Below are positions 1 to 8,095 of a stretch of 43,440 bases of DNA, one piece after another. The translations under genes and the position numbers were made by a program. The stretch covers positions 1 to 43,440 of the forward strand of contig JAPOVS010000057.1 in assembly GCA_026708055.1 (NCBI GenBank). Direction: 5' to 3'. The number at the start of each line of letters is the position of its first letter. The stretch's first letter is position 1. The notes under the pieces are model-generated. The model worked only from the letters and a program-made list of their open reading frames with translations, did no database searches and was not told the DNA's origin. The DNA comes from a bacterium (GTDB lineage Bacteria; Actinomycetota; Acidimicrobiia; Acidimicrobiales; CATQHL01).

Positions 1-28
1 CCAGGGCACGGGCGGCGCTCGGGCGGCT

Positions 29-1171
29 CTAAGTGCGGCGGACGGCCAGGATGGCCACGTCGTCGCCGAGGGGGGTGTCGCTGAAGTCGCGGGCCGCCTC
101 CAGCAGGTGCCGGCACAGCTCGCTGGGATCCAGCAGCGGCTCGTGGCGCAACAGCATCGCCACGGCCTCCTCCCCGAATTGATCGTCGCCTCGGCGCGCC
201 TCAATGAGGCCATCGGTGTAGAGGACCGCCATGTCGCCCCGCATCAGGGGGATCTCGCGGCTGAAGTAGCCGCTGGACTGCTCCAGCATGAGCAACGGTC
301 CGGTGGCGCTGAGCGGCAGCACCTCGCGCTGGTGCCAGAGCCACGCCGTGGGGTGCCCGGCGGAGGCGTAGCGCAGCGTCCCGGCGCCCGTGTCGAAGAC
401 GATTACGACCAGGGAGATGAACTCCTCGCTGCGTTCGACGTTGAAAATCTGCCGGTTGAGCTCCTCCACGGCCTGGGCGGGGTCGCGGAACTGCCGCAGG
501 AACACCCGCATGAGGTACTTCGCCTGGAAGGCCGTGATGGAGGACTCGATCCCCTTGCCGGCCACGTCGCCGATGACCGCAGCCAGGCGGCCCGGCGTGA
601 CCTCGAACACGTCGAAGAAGTCGCCCGCCATGAGGCCCGAACCCGCCAGGTAGACCTGCCCGACGGCGAACCCCTCGAAGCTGGCCAGATCCTCCGGGGC
701 GAGCCGGCCCGCCCAGGCCCGTGGCGCCAGTTCCTCCTGCGCCAGCGCCTCCTGGGCGCGGCGCTCGATGTCGAAACGCTCCCGGGCCATGCGGAACTCG
801 CTGCCCGACTTGCGCCCCCACATCATGGTCAGTGCCGCCGGCACCCCGACGACCAGCATGAGCACGGTCCAGAACTCGGTGTCGGTGGTGACCAGGAATA
901 TCGCGATGATCGCCAGCAGGAGATACAGCGAGGCGGCGTGCAGGTCCCGCAGGAAGCCGGACCGCGCCAGGGCCTCCGCGGCGTGGGTCTCCTCCTGGTC
1001 GGCGGCACCGTCGGGCTCGGTGGAGTCCTCGGACCCCTCGGCCTCGCGGCGGCTCGCCATGGCCACGCGGACCTGCTGGTAGAAGCGCCACCGGTAGCGG
1101 GCGATGCGTCCCCAGCTGAAGCTGGCCACGAAGCAGAGCGCCGCGGTGATGCCGAGGATGATCTCCTGCAC
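29..1171 (-). CDS. Membrane-anchored PP2C/SpoIIE-type serine/threonine phosphatase (RsbU-like)
   Basis: This 380-residue protein has an N-terminal membrane segment (residues 4-20), a charged linker, two more hydrophobic segments (about 79-95 and 101-117) and a C-terminal SpoIIE/PP2C domain from about residue 165. The metal-binding acidic motifs are visible: GDFFDV at 183-188, GDVAGKG at 201-207, LYTDGL near 320 and GDDVAIL near 369-375. The family dephosphorylates anti-anti-sigma factors in partner-switching pathways, and the catalytic domain should face the cytoplasm. No anti-sigma or STAS gene is adjacent, so the target is unknown. The start is a GTG at 1171, with a TAGATT -10 box 8 bases upstream, consistent with a leaderless or nearly leaderless transcript. 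The family call is firm; the partner is not visible. Confidence 0.88.
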   Translation of the reverse strand: MQEIILGITAALCFVASFSWGRIARYRWRFYQQVRVAMASRREAEGSEDSTEPDGAADQEETHAAEALARSGFLRDLHAASLYLLLAIIAIFLVTTDTEFWTVLMLVVGVPAALTMMWGRKSGSEFRMARERFDIERRAQEALAQEELAPRAWAGRLAPEDLASFEGFAVGQVYLAGSGLMAGDFFDVFEVTPGRLAAVIGDVAGKGIESSITAFQAKYLMRVFLRQFRDPAQAVEELNRQIFNVERSEEFISLVVIVFDTGAGTLRYASAGHPTAWLWHQREVLPLSATGPLLMLEQSSGYFSREIPLMRGDMAVLYTDGLIEARRGDDQFGEEAVAMLLRHEPLLDPSELCRHLLEAARDFSDTPLGDDVAILAVRRT

Positions 1172-1179
1172 GGACCCCG

Positions 1180-1185
1180 AATCTA
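1180..1185 (-). promoter_or_regulatory. -10 box (TAGATT) of the SpoIIE phosphatase gene
   Basis: TAGATT on the minus strand ends 8 bases before the GTG start at 1171. That spacing places transcription initiation at or next to the start codon. No clear -35 box is seen. Confidence 0.5.
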
Positions 1186-1228
1186 CTCGCCGCCTGTCAC
1201 CGGGCCGTTCCCCGCCGGCTGAGCGTGC

Positions 1229-2617
1229 TCAGCGGAATCGCACGTGGAACTTGACCGGCACCGAGCCCAGGTCGAACGCCTCGGCGAGCCGCCGCTGCAG
1301 GTAGCGCAGGTAGGTGGGCGGCAAGCGCCGGTTCACGAAGAGGATGAAGGTGGGCGGATCGGTCGCCCCCTGGACGGCGTACAGCACGCGGGCGCCGCCG
1401 GGCGCGGCGTGCGCAGCCTGCGCCTCGCGAATCGCCCGGTTCACGGCCCGGGTGGGGATGCGCCGCCGGTACTGCTCCACGGTGCCGCCGAGGTTCTCCA
1501 GGATGCGGTTCACGCCCCGCCCGGTGTGGGCGGAGACGCCGAGCGTCGGCGAACCGCTGAGGAACCCCAGCCGGTCGCTCACCTGCTCGCGGATCGCACG
1601 CCGCTGGCTCTCCTCGAGCAGGTCCCACTTGTTCAGCAGCAGCAGGATGGGGCAGCCGGCGCCGTCGATCCGCTCGGCGAGACGCTGGTCCTGATGGGTC
1701 ACCCCCTGAGTGGCGTCGACCATCAGCAGCACCACGTCAGCCCTGTCCACGGACCGCAGGGCGCGCAGCATGGCGTAGTACTCGGTGTCCTCGTCGATAC
1801 GGCTGCGACGCCGCAGGCCGGCCGTGTCGACGAGGCGCAGCTGCCCCAGCGGTGTCTGCACCAGCGTGTCCACGGAGTCGCGGGTGGTGCCGGGCATGTC
1901 GTGGGTCACCGAGCGCTCCTCGCCGGCGAGGCGGTTGAACAGCGTGGACTTCCCGACATTGGGTCGCCCCACGATCGCCACCGACACGGCGGTGGTGTCG
2001 TCAGTGGGCGCGCCGGCCCTCTGATCGCCGCCTTCGGTGGCGGCGCCGGGGGTATCTGGCAGGCCCGCCACGACAGTGTCGAGCAGGTCGGCGCAGCCGC
2101 GCCCGTGCAGCGCGCTGATGGGGTGGGGGTCGCCCAGACCGAGCGTCACGAACTCCCAGATGAGAGGCTCTCGACCCTCGTCGTCCACCTTGTTGACCGC
2201 CACCAGCACCGACCCGCTGCGCTGCCACAGCAGTTGCGCGGTGGCCAGGTCGGGGTCGGTCACGCCGGTGGTCACGTCGGTCACCAGGACGGCCACGTCT
2301 GCCTCGAGCATGGCCCGGGCGCTCTGGGCGGACACTTTGCGATCCAGGGCGGCCGTTTCGCCGCCGCCCTCGGGCTGCCAACCGCCGGTGTCCACCACCA
2401 CGAACGGCCGCCCCAGCCACGTCGCGGTCCATTCCTTGCGGTCGCGGGTCACCCCGGGACGCTCCTCCACGATGGCGTCGCGCCTGCCGATGATCCGGTT
2501 CACCAGCGTGGACTTGCCGACGTTGGGGCGTCCCACCACCGCCACCGTCGGCAGGGCCGAGCGCGCCCCGTCGCCGGCGGCGCCGGTCTCGACTGCGGTG
2601 GCGGGTTCATCGGGCAT
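1229..2617 (-). CDS. der: Ribosome biogenesis GTPase Der (EngA)
   Basis: Der is a tandem-GTPase factor for assembly of the 50S ribosomal subunit. The 462-residue product shows two G domains: G1 loops GRPNVGKS at residues 29-36 and 217-224, G3 motifs DTGG (76-79) and DTAG (near 264), and G4 motifs NKVD (142-145) and NKWD (329-332). A C-terminal KH-like domain follows, rich in Arg and ending near the usual family length. I chose the ATG at 2617 because the family N-terminus begins just before the first G1 loop. The open frame continues to 2779, but that part is antisense-like sequence inside the upstream gene. The start overlaps the end of the DUF512 gene by 11 bases, suggesting translational coupling. 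Confidence 0.96.
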   Translation of the reverse strand: MPDEPATAVETGAAGDGARSALPTVAVVGRPNVGKSTLVNRIIGRRDAIVEERPGVTRDRKEWTATWLGRPFVVVDTGGWQPEGGGETAALDRKVSAQSARAMLEADVAVLVTDVTTGVTDPDLATAQLLWQRSGSVLVAVNKVDDEGREPLIWEFVTLGLGDPHPISALHGRGCADLLDTVVAGLPDTPGAATEGGDQRAGAPTDDTTAVSVAIVGRPNVGKSTLFNRLAGEERSVTHDMPGTTRDSVDTLVQTPLGQLRLVDTAGLRRRSRIDEDTEYYAMLRALRSVDRADVVLLMVDATQGVTHQDQRLAERIDGAGCPILLLLNKWDLLEESQRRAIREQVSDRLGFLSGSPTLGVSAHTGRGVNRILENLGGTVEQYRRRIPTRAVNRAIREAQAAHAAPGGARVLYAVQGATDPPTFILFVNRRLPPTYLRYLQRRLAEAFDLGSVPVKFHVRFR

Positions 2618-4016
2618 CCAGCGCGCTCCGCAAGGCGATGCCGTCGGTCTCGGTGATCTCCACCGCCCGGGGCAGGTCGGCGATCGAGAGCCCGTCCAGG
2701 AAAAGCCCGTTCGAGAGGCAGACATCGGGCAGCAGGTAGCGGCCGTCGGGCGGCTGCTCCGCCAGCACTCGGGCCACATCGGCGCCCACCATCAGCCCGG
2801 TGACGCCGATGTTGCCCCCGAAGAAGCGGTTCTCCACGGTGAGCAGCCGCACGTCGTCGTAGCCGGAGGAGGCCAGCATCGGCCCCAGCACCGCCGCCCC
2901 CAACTCGCCGGTCAGCACCGCCGTGGCCCCCCGGCGCCGCAACGCCACCGCTGTGGCGGTCGCCTGCCGCCCCGCCCCGTCACCGCCCGACTCTGCGGAC
3001 GTCCCGTCGCAGCCGCGGCGCGGCGCCCGGTAGCCGGCCGCCGGTGCCCCGTCCACCCAGGCGAAGAAGCCGGACTGGACCCCGGTGGGCTCGCCGGCGC
3101 GCCCGGCGAACTCCTCGGTGAAATTGCGGGCGATGCCGATGCCGTCCTCGTGCATCTCGAAGCCCTCGTAGTGCTCCGCCGGTGGCAGCCGGCGCTCCGC
3201 CAGCAGGTAGTACTCGTCGGCCGCGAACACCATGCGGCGCCCCAGCACCGACCGGAAGACGTCCTGCCAGGCCTCGGTGGCGTCGAGCACCGCTTCGGCC
3301 TCGGCGACGGTGTGGGGGCGCAGCCTTCCGGTCGGGGCGTGGCGGCTCACCCCGAGGGGCACGACGCACAGGCCGCGCAACTCGGCGTAGGACTCCAGCA
3401 CGCCGCAGAAGGTGTCCTCCAGCCAGGCGCCGTCGTTGACCCCCGGACACACCACCACCTGCCCGTACACCTCCACGCCGGCAGCGAGCAGCAGCCGCAG
3501 CCAGCGAAGGCTGGTGGCCCCCCGGCGGTTGCGCAGCATCTCGGCCCGCAGCTCACCGTCGGTGGCGTGGATGCTCACGAACAGCGGTGAGAGCCCCTCG
3601 GTGAGGACCCGCTCGAAGTCGGCCTCGGTGAAGCGGGTGAGCGTCGTGAAGTTCCCGTACAGGAACGACAGCCGGTAGTCGTCGTCCTTCAGGTACAGGC
3701 TGGTGCGCATGCCGGCCGGAAGCTGGTAGATGAAGCAGAACTCGCAGTGGTTGTCACAGGTGCGTACCTGGTCGAACAGAGCCGAGTGGACCTCCAGACC
3801 CAGCGGGGCTCCGGCCGCCTTGTCGATCTCCACGCTGAACTGCAGGCCGCCGCGATCAACCTCGACTTCAACGAGAGGTTCATCGGTGAGGCTGCGGTAC
3901 TCCAGCACGTCACGGGGCGAGGTGCCGTTCAACGAGACCAGCTCGTCGCCGACGGCCAGCCCCGCCAGCGCCGCCGGGCCCGACGGTTCCAGAGCGACGA
4001 CACGGGGGCGGGCCAT
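2607..4016 (-). CDS. DUF512-family PDZ / radical-SAM-like Fe-S protein
   Basis: The 469-residue protein starts with a PDZ-like segment (about residues 5-55, containing GDELVSLNG). A cysteine cluster C87-X3-C91-X2-C94 follows, typical of radical SAM enzymes, then the DUF512 region containing CPGVNDG and a C-terminal domain rich in GxMVGADV-like segments. The family is widespread in cyanobacteria, Firmicutes and actinobacteria and is annotated only as a putative Fe-S oxidoreductase; its substrate is unknown. It is co-transcribed with der (11-base overlap), and the pairing suggests a link to ribosome or tRNA maturation, which is inference only. The ATG at 4016 is preceded by TAGGAT at a 6-base distance, so the mRNA may be leaderless. 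Confidence 0.88.
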   Translation of the reverse strand: MARPRVVALEPSGPAALAGLAVGDELVSLNGTSPRDVLEYRSLTDEPLVEVEVDRGGLQFSVEIDKAAGAPLGLEVHSALFDQVRTCDNHCEFCFIYQLPAGMRTSLYLKDDDYRLSFLYGNFTTLTRFTEADFERVLTEGLSPLFVSIHATDGELRAEMLRNRRGATSLRWLRLLLAAGVEVYGQVVVCPGVNDGAWLEDTFCGVLESYAELRGLCVVPLGVSRHAPTGRLRPHTVAEAEAVLDATEAWQDVFRSVLGRRMVFAADEYYLLAERRLPPAEHYEGFEMHEDGIGIARNFTEEFAGRAGEPTGVQSGFFAWVDGAPAAGYRAPRRGCDGTSAESGGDGAGRQATATAVALRRRGATAVLTGELGAAVLGPMLASSGYDDVRLLTVENRFFGGNIGVTGLMVGADVARVLAEQPPDGRYLLPDVCLSNGLFLDGLSIADLPRAVEITETDGIALRSALDAR

Positions 4017-4022
4017 CGCAGA

Positions 4023-4028
4023 ATCCTA
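4023..4028 (-). promoter_or_regulatory. -10 box (TAGGAT) of the DUF512-der operon
   Basis: TAGGAT on the minus strand is separated by 6 bases from the ATG at 4016, so the predicted transcript would be leaderless. There is no Shine-Dalgarno sequence in the gap. Confidence 0.55.
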
Positions 4029-4113
4029 CCGCCGCACCCCGTGGGGCCTTGACCGCCCAACCACCGCCATCCGGCTCGGTGGGCCCCTCCTCGTTCATTC
4101 CAACGCCCCTCCC

Positions 4114-4140
4114 CGTCATTCCGGCGAAGGCCGGAATCCA
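4114..4140 (-). repeat. Dispersed palindromic repeat, copy a
   Basis: This is a 27-base copy of the repeat whose core is GGATTCCGGCCTTCGCCGG, ending in AATGACG. Here it reads on the minus strand. It can fold into a stem with a short loop, and it lies in the intergenic region between the divergent DUF512 and ispH genes. Related copies lie near 6073, 20068, 28837, 36079 and 37018. Confidence 0.85.
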
Positions 4141-4195
4141 GAGCATCAGGGGGTCCGGGCAGAAGACGTCAGGGCAACGCGTCGGCTGCCGCGGG

Positions 4196-4201
4196 TAGCC
4201 T
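4196..4201 (+). promoter_or_regulatory. -10 box (TAGCCT) of ispH
   Basis: TAGCCT lies 7 bases before the ATG of ispH at 4209. The same hexamer at the same spacing precedes trpS. No ribosome binding site is present, so a leaderless mRNA is expected. Confidence 0.55.
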
Positions 4202-4208
4202 TGGGCCG

Positions 4209-5228
4209 ATGGCTGTGGAGAAGGTCCTGCTGGCTTCACCGCGCGGCTTCTGCGCGGGTGTGGAGATGGCCATCAAGGCTCTGGCTGTCATGGTCAGCGC
4301 CTTCGAGCCGCCGGTCTACTGCTACCACGAGATCGTCCACAACAAGCTGGTCGTGAAGCAGTTCGAGGCGCTCGGGGTGATCTTCGTGGACGACATCGCG
4401 GAGGTTCCACCGGGTGCCCCGCTGATGCTGAGCGCCCACGGGTCAGCTCCCGAGGTCCAGGCCGCGGCCTACGAGCGCGGCGGCTACGTGGTGGATTCGG
4501 TCTGCCCGCTGGTGACCAAGGTGCACCACGAGGTGCGGGTGCGCGCCGGCAAGGGTTACCGCATCGTGTACGTCGGCCACGAGGGACACGAGGAGGCCGT
4601 GGGGACGATGGCGGTGGCGCCCGAGGCGATCCACCGCGTGGAGTCCGTCGAGGACGTGGCCGCGTTGGAGGACTTCGCCGAGCCGGTCGCCCTGCTGGCC
4701 CAGACCACCCTCAGCCACCGGGACTGGGCCGAGGTGGCCGACGCCGCACGGGAGCGCTTCCCCGACATGTGGACGCCCGGGCGCAGCGACCTCTGCTTCG
4801 CCACCACGAATCGTCAGGCCGCCCTCGCCGCCATCGCTGAGCGCTGCGACGCCTTCGTCATCGTGGGTTCGGCCAACTCCTCCAACACGCTGGCGCTCGA
4901 ACGCGTGGCCAACGACATGGGATGTCCCCGTGTGCTGCGCGTCAACCGCGCCGCGGAGTTGCCCGACGATCTCGGCGGCACCGTCGGGCTCACCGCCGGC
5001 GCGTCGGCCCCCGAGGAGTTGGTCAACGAGGTGCTCGAGCGACTGGCGCCTCGCCACGGCACCGAGGAGATCAGCGTCACGACGGAGGACGAGTACTTCC
5101 CGCCTCCCCGCCAACTGCGTGAACTGCTGGGCGTCATCACCGGTTTCGCAGCCGCCAGCCTCGGCGCCGAACCACCCGACGGCATCGGCGCCGACCGACT
5201 CGTAGAGGCCAGCTCAGTCCTCCACTGA
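4209..5228 (+). CDS. ispH: 4-hydroxy-3-methylbut-2-enyl diphosphate reductase (IspH/LytB)
   Basis: IspH catalyses the last step of the MEP isoprenoid pathway, reducing HMBPP to IPP and DMAPP with a [4Fe-4S] cluster. The 339-residue product carries the three cluster cysteines C15 (PRGFCAGV), C99 (VDSVCPLV) and C196 (SDLCFATTNRQ). It also has the substrate-binding histidines (YHEIVHN, SAHGS), the catalytic glutamate region GHEEAVGT and the SANSSNT motif. Length is slightly above the usual 310-320 residues because of a C-terminal tail. The ATG at 4209 fits the family N-terminus. It is a lone plus-strand gene between two minus-strand units. Confidence 0.96.
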   Translation: MAVEKVLLASPRGFCAGVEMAIKALAVMVSAFEPPVYCYHEIVHNKLVVKQFEALGVIFVDDIAEVPPGAPLMLSAHGSAPEVQAAAYERGGYVVDSVCPLVTKVHHEVRVRAGKGYRIVYVGHEGHEEAVGTMAVAPEAIHRVESVEDVAALEDFAEPVALLAQTTLSHRDWAEVADAARERFPDMWTPGRSDLCFATTNRQAALAAIAERCDAFVIVGSANSSNTLALERVANDMGCPRVLRVNRAAELPDDLGGTVGLTAGASAPEELVNEVLERLAPRHGTEEISVTTEDEYFPPPRQLRELLGVITGFAAASLGAEPPDGIGADRLVEASSVLH

Positions 5229-5239
5229 CCCCCGCCGGA

Positions 5240-5253
5240 CCGGCACGCGCCGG
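5240..5253. terminator. Possible weak bidirectional hairpin between ispH and plsC
   Basis: CCGGC-ACGC-GCCGG forms a 5-bp GC stem in the 41-base gap between the convergent ispH and plsC genes. There is no T tract. Position supports a terminator role; the stem is short. Confidence 0.3.
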
Positions 5254-5269
5254 ACCGCAGGGCCGGACG

Positions 5270-6034
5270 TCAGTCGTCGTCCGGCTGGTGAGGCGGGTTC
5301 GGCGTGCCGGCCCAGACTTGGGCCTCGTCGAAGAGTTGCTGGAGGATCGCCCGCAGTTCGGCGCTGGCCTCGGCTCGCTGGGCTGCGGTGACCGTGCGCC
5401 TTCCCTCGGCGGGTGCCGGCGGCGGTATCGGCTCACCGAAGATGAAGCGAACCCTCACGAAGCGCGGCAGCAGCGCCCCCTTGGGCATGGCGTGCTCCGA
5501 TCCGCCGATGCCCACCGGCAGGATCGGCGCCCCGGTCATGACCGACAGCCACACAGGGCCGTCGAACAGCGGCTGCACCCGCGGTCCGGACTTGCGCTCG
5601 CCCTCGGGGAAGACCACGAGGGGCTCGCCCCGGCGCAGCACCTCCCGGGCGCAGCGCAGCGCCCGGCGGTCCACGCGGTCCCGCTCGGTCGGGAATCCGC
5701 CGATGGCGGTCAGCATCCATGTCCACGAGGGGCTCTTGAACAGCGAGCTCTTGGCCATGTAGTTGAGCCGCCGGGGCGCCACCGCCCCGATGAGAGGCGT
5801 GTCCAGGTTCGACCGGTGGCCGGCCGGCGCCAGGATCACCGGCCCATCGGGCATCCGCCGGTGGTTGCGCCGGCGCATCCGCAGGTAGGTCCTGCCGAAC
5901 ACGATCAGGGCGAACCTGAAGAAGTAGTACAGCAGGTTTCCCCACACCGACGGCTTCTTGCCGAACGCAATCCCCCCGTGGCGCGGGTCGTCCGACGGGA
6001 CCGGCACGAACGGCTTCTCCGCGCCAGTGCTCAC
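5270..6034 (-). CDS. plsC: 1-acyl-sn-glycerol-3-phosphate acyltransferase (PlsC family)
   Basis: PlsC-family enzymes acylate lysophosphatidate to phosphatidate in membrane phospholipid synthesis. The 254-residue protein has a hydrophobic segment (about 31-47), the H-X4-D catalytic motif as HRSNLD (H73, D78), and the acceptor-binding motif FPEGERKSG at 142-150, in which EGERKSG replaces the common EGTRS. A further block contains PVGIGGSEHAMPKG. The GTG at 6034 follows a strong GAGGAGG ribosome binding site, so this gene is leadered and separately translated, 113 bases after cmk. The exact acyl acceptor cannot be read from sequence. Confidence 0.9.
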   Translation of the reverse strand: MSTGAEKPFVPVPSDDPRHGGIAFGKKPSVWGNLLYYFFRFALIVFGRTYLRMRRRNHRRMPDGPVILAPAGHRSNLDTPLIGAVAPRRLNYMAKSSLFKSPSWTWMLTAIGGFPTERDRVDRRALRCAREVLRRGEPLVVFPEGERKSGPRVQPLFDGPVWLSVMTGAPILPVGIGGSEHAMPKGALLPRFVRVRFIFGEPIPPPAPAEGRRTVTAAQRAEASAELRAILQQLFDEAQVWAGTPNPPHQPDDD

Positions 6035-6072
6035 TGCTTACCTCCTCCTCGATGAGATGTGTCGCCCCGGGA

Positions 6073-6123
6073 TGGACTCCGGCCCTGGATCGAGTCCAGG
6101 GCAGGCTTTCCGCCGGAATGACG
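6073..6123 (+). repeat. Dispersed palindromic repeat, copy b, enlarged by a nested hairpin
   Basis: The outer arms match the TGGATTCCGG and GCCGGAATGACG ends of the family. The centre is expanded and holds a second inverted repeat, CCCTGGA-TCGAG-TCCAGGG, with a 7-bp stem. It lies between cmk and plsC and might attenuate read-through; that role is inference. Confidence 0.7.
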
Positions 6124-6147
6124 GGGCTGGGGCGGGACGGGACGGGT

Positions 6148-6801
6148 TCATGGGATCGACTCGATCATGCCCATGATCTCGGTGACGACCTCTCCGACGG
6201 AGCGGTCTGTCGTGTCGATCTCGCGAACCCCCTCGGCGAGTTGCAACGGTGCGTAGGCGCGCGTGCTGTCCCGATGATCGCGCTCGCGGAGCGCTGCCTG
6301 CACGGCCGCCTCGCTGGCGCCGGACTCCCCCGATCTCCGCCGCGCCCGCACGGCTGCGTCGGCGTACAGGTAGACCCGCACGTCGGCCTCGGGCAGCACC
6401 ACGGTGGTGATATCGCGCCCCTCCATGACGCAGCCGGCACGGGCTGCGGCCCAGGCCTGCTGGCGGGCCACCATGACGGCGCGCACTGCCGGGTTGGCGG
6501 CCACGGTGCTGACCGACTCGGTCACCGCCGTGCCTCTGATCTCCTCGCTGACGTCGCGCCCCCCGAGGCGCGCCGCACTGCCCGCGATCTCGATGCGGTC
6601 CACCACCTCGCGGGCCACCGCCGCCACCGCCTCGCCGGCGGCGGGGTCCACACCCCGCCGCAGCACCGCTGCCGCCACCGCCCGGTACATGGCGCCGGTG
6701 TCGAGACACTCCACCCCCAGGGCGTCGGCCACGGCCCGCGCCACCGACGTCTTGCCCGCCCCGCCGGGACCGTCGATCGCCACTCGGACCGGCCGGTTCA
6801 C
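6148..6801 (-). CDS. cmk: Cytidylate kinase
   Basis: Cmk phosphorylates CMP and dCMP to the diphosphates. The 217-residue protein has the P-loop GPGGAGKT at residues 11-18, the nucleoside-binding DTGAMYRA segment, GRDI followed by a VVLPEADVRVYLYA strand, and the Arg-rich lid RARRR. The length is normal for the family. I chose the GTG at 6801 because it immediately precedes the P-loop and overlaps the aroA stop as GTGA. The open frame extends upstream through aroA, but that part has no homology. It belongs to the aroH-tyrA-aroA-cmk run and sits in the same neighbourhood as der, as in other actinobacteria. Confidence 0.94.
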   Translation of the reverse strand: MNRPVRVAIDGPGGAGKTSVARAVADALGVECLDTGAMYRAVAAAVLRRGVDPAAGEAVAAVAREVVDRIEIAGSAARLGGRDVSEEIRGTAVTESVSTVAANPAVRAVMVARQQAWAAARAGCVMEGRDITTVVLPEADVRVYLYADAAVRARRRSGESGASEAAVQAALRERDHRDSTRAYAPLQLAEGVREIDTTDRSVGEVVTEIMGMIESIP

Positions 6802-8093
6802 GACGCCCGGCACCTCGCCAGGTCCTCGACGAATCCGGGGTAGCTGGTGGCCACCGAGCGCCAGCCCGAAATGATCGTCTCCTCGCCGGCGGCGGCGAGT
6901 GCCCCGATGCAGAACGCCATGGCGATGCGGTGATCGCCGGCTGCGTCGACGCGACCGGCCCGCAGTTGCGCCCCGCCGTGCACGAGCAGCATGTCGCCAT
7001 CCACCTCGGCGGGCGCACCGAGCGCCGCCAGACCCGCCAGCACGCTGCGCAGCCGGTCGCTCTCCTTGTGGCGCAGCTCGCCGGCTCCTTCGAAGCAACT
7101 CGGCCCGTCGGCGACGGCCGCCGCGACCGCCAGGACGGGGATCTCGTCGATCAGATCGGGCACCTCTGCCGCCGCCACGGTCACCCCCCGCAGGGGACCG
7201 GACCGGCACGTCAGGTGCACCCGCCGGTCGCCGGCAGGTACCGCCGAGAGGTCGGCGCCCATGCGCTGAAGCACCCGCAGGTAGCCGTCGCGGCCCTGCC
7301 CCCGGTACACGTCGCGCACGGTGATCTCGCTGCCGGGCACCAGCGCCGCGCCCACCATCCAGAACGCGGCCGCCGAGGGGTCGCCGGGCACGGCGAGGTC
7401 GAACGGCTCCGGCCGCGAGGCCCGCACGGCCACCTCGCCGCCGGCGACGCGCACATCGGCGCCGAACGCCGCCAGCATCTCCTCGGTGTGGGCACGGGTC
7501 GCGACGGGCTCGCGCACGACCGTCTCACCGTCGGCGAACAGCCCGGCCAACAGCACGGCCCCCTTCACTTGGGCGCTGGCGACCGGCGGCTGCCAGTTGA
7601 TGCCGCGCAGCCCGCCGCCGGTGATGCGCAGCGGCGCCCGCCGCCCGCCGTCGGCGCCGGTCACCTCGGCGCCCATGAGCCGCAGCGGTTCGGTCACCCG
7701 ATCCATGGGTCGCCGGTTCACCGAGGCGTCGCCGCCCAAGACGGTCGTGAACGGGCAACCGGCTGCGATGCCCGACAGCAGGCGGATCGAGGTCCCGGAA
7801 TTCCCGACGTCGATCGGGCGCCGTGGCTCCCGCATCTCCCCGCCGTGCACCGACAGGACGTCGCCCGAGGATTCCACGGCCACCCCCAGATCCCGCACCG
7901 CCGCGGCGGTGGCGCCCACGTCGGCGCCGTCGGAGAGCCCGGCGATCGACGAGACGCCGTCGGCGAGGGCGGCCATCAGCAGCGCCCGGTGCGAGATGGA
8001 CTTGTCCCCCGGCACACGCAGCTCGCCCCGCAGCGGTCCGCCGGCCCGCACGGCCAGAACGTCGCCGTCGCCGCTGAGGCCTACCGGGCCCAC
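6798..8093 (-). CDS. aroA: 3-phosphoshikimate 1-carboxyvinyltransferase (EPSP synthase)
   Basis: This is the sixth shikimate-pathway enzyme, joining shikimate-3-phosphate and PEP. The 431-residue product shows the N-terminal PGDKSISHRALL motif, GNSGTSIRLLSG, the SAQVKGAVLLAGL segment, HKESDRL and GDHRIAM, with all expected catalytic Lys, Arg, Glu and His positions. The GTG at 8093 starts 2 bases after the tyrA stop. A start nearer residue 12 is possible, because family homology begins around LAVRAGGPL. The product feeds chorismate to the neighbouring AroH and TyrA, so three genes of phenylalanine/tyrosine synthesis are clustered here. Confidence 0.95.
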   Translation of the reverse strand: MGPVGLSGDGDVLAVRAGGPLRGELRVPGDKSISHRALLMAALADGVSSIAGLSDGADVGATAAAVRDLGVAVESSGDVLSVHGGEMREPRRPIDVGNSGTSIRLLSGIAAGCPFTTVLGGDASVNRRPMDRVTEPLRLMGAEVTGADGGRRAPLRITGGGLRGINWQPPVASAQVKGAVLLAGLFADGETVVREPVATRAHTEEMLAAFGADVRVAGGEVAVRASRPEPFDLAVPGDPSAAAFWMVGAALVPGSEITVRDVYRGQGRDGYLRVLQRMGADLSAVPAGDRRVHLTCRSGPLRGVTVAAAEVPDLIDEIPVLAVAAAVADGPSCFEGAGELRHKESDRLRSVLAGLAALGAPAEVDGDMLLVHGGAQLRAGRVDAAGDHRIAMAFCIGALAAAGEETIISGWRSVATSYPGFVEDLARCRAS

Positions 8094-8095
8094 GC

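Noticed and set aside
107-1222. A 371-codon plus-strand open frame opposite the SpoIIE phosphatase gene
   Set aside because: Its composition is His/Gly/Arg/Gln-rich without any domain, and it lies wholly antisense to a well supported gene. Many similar frames across the window were rejected for the same reason.
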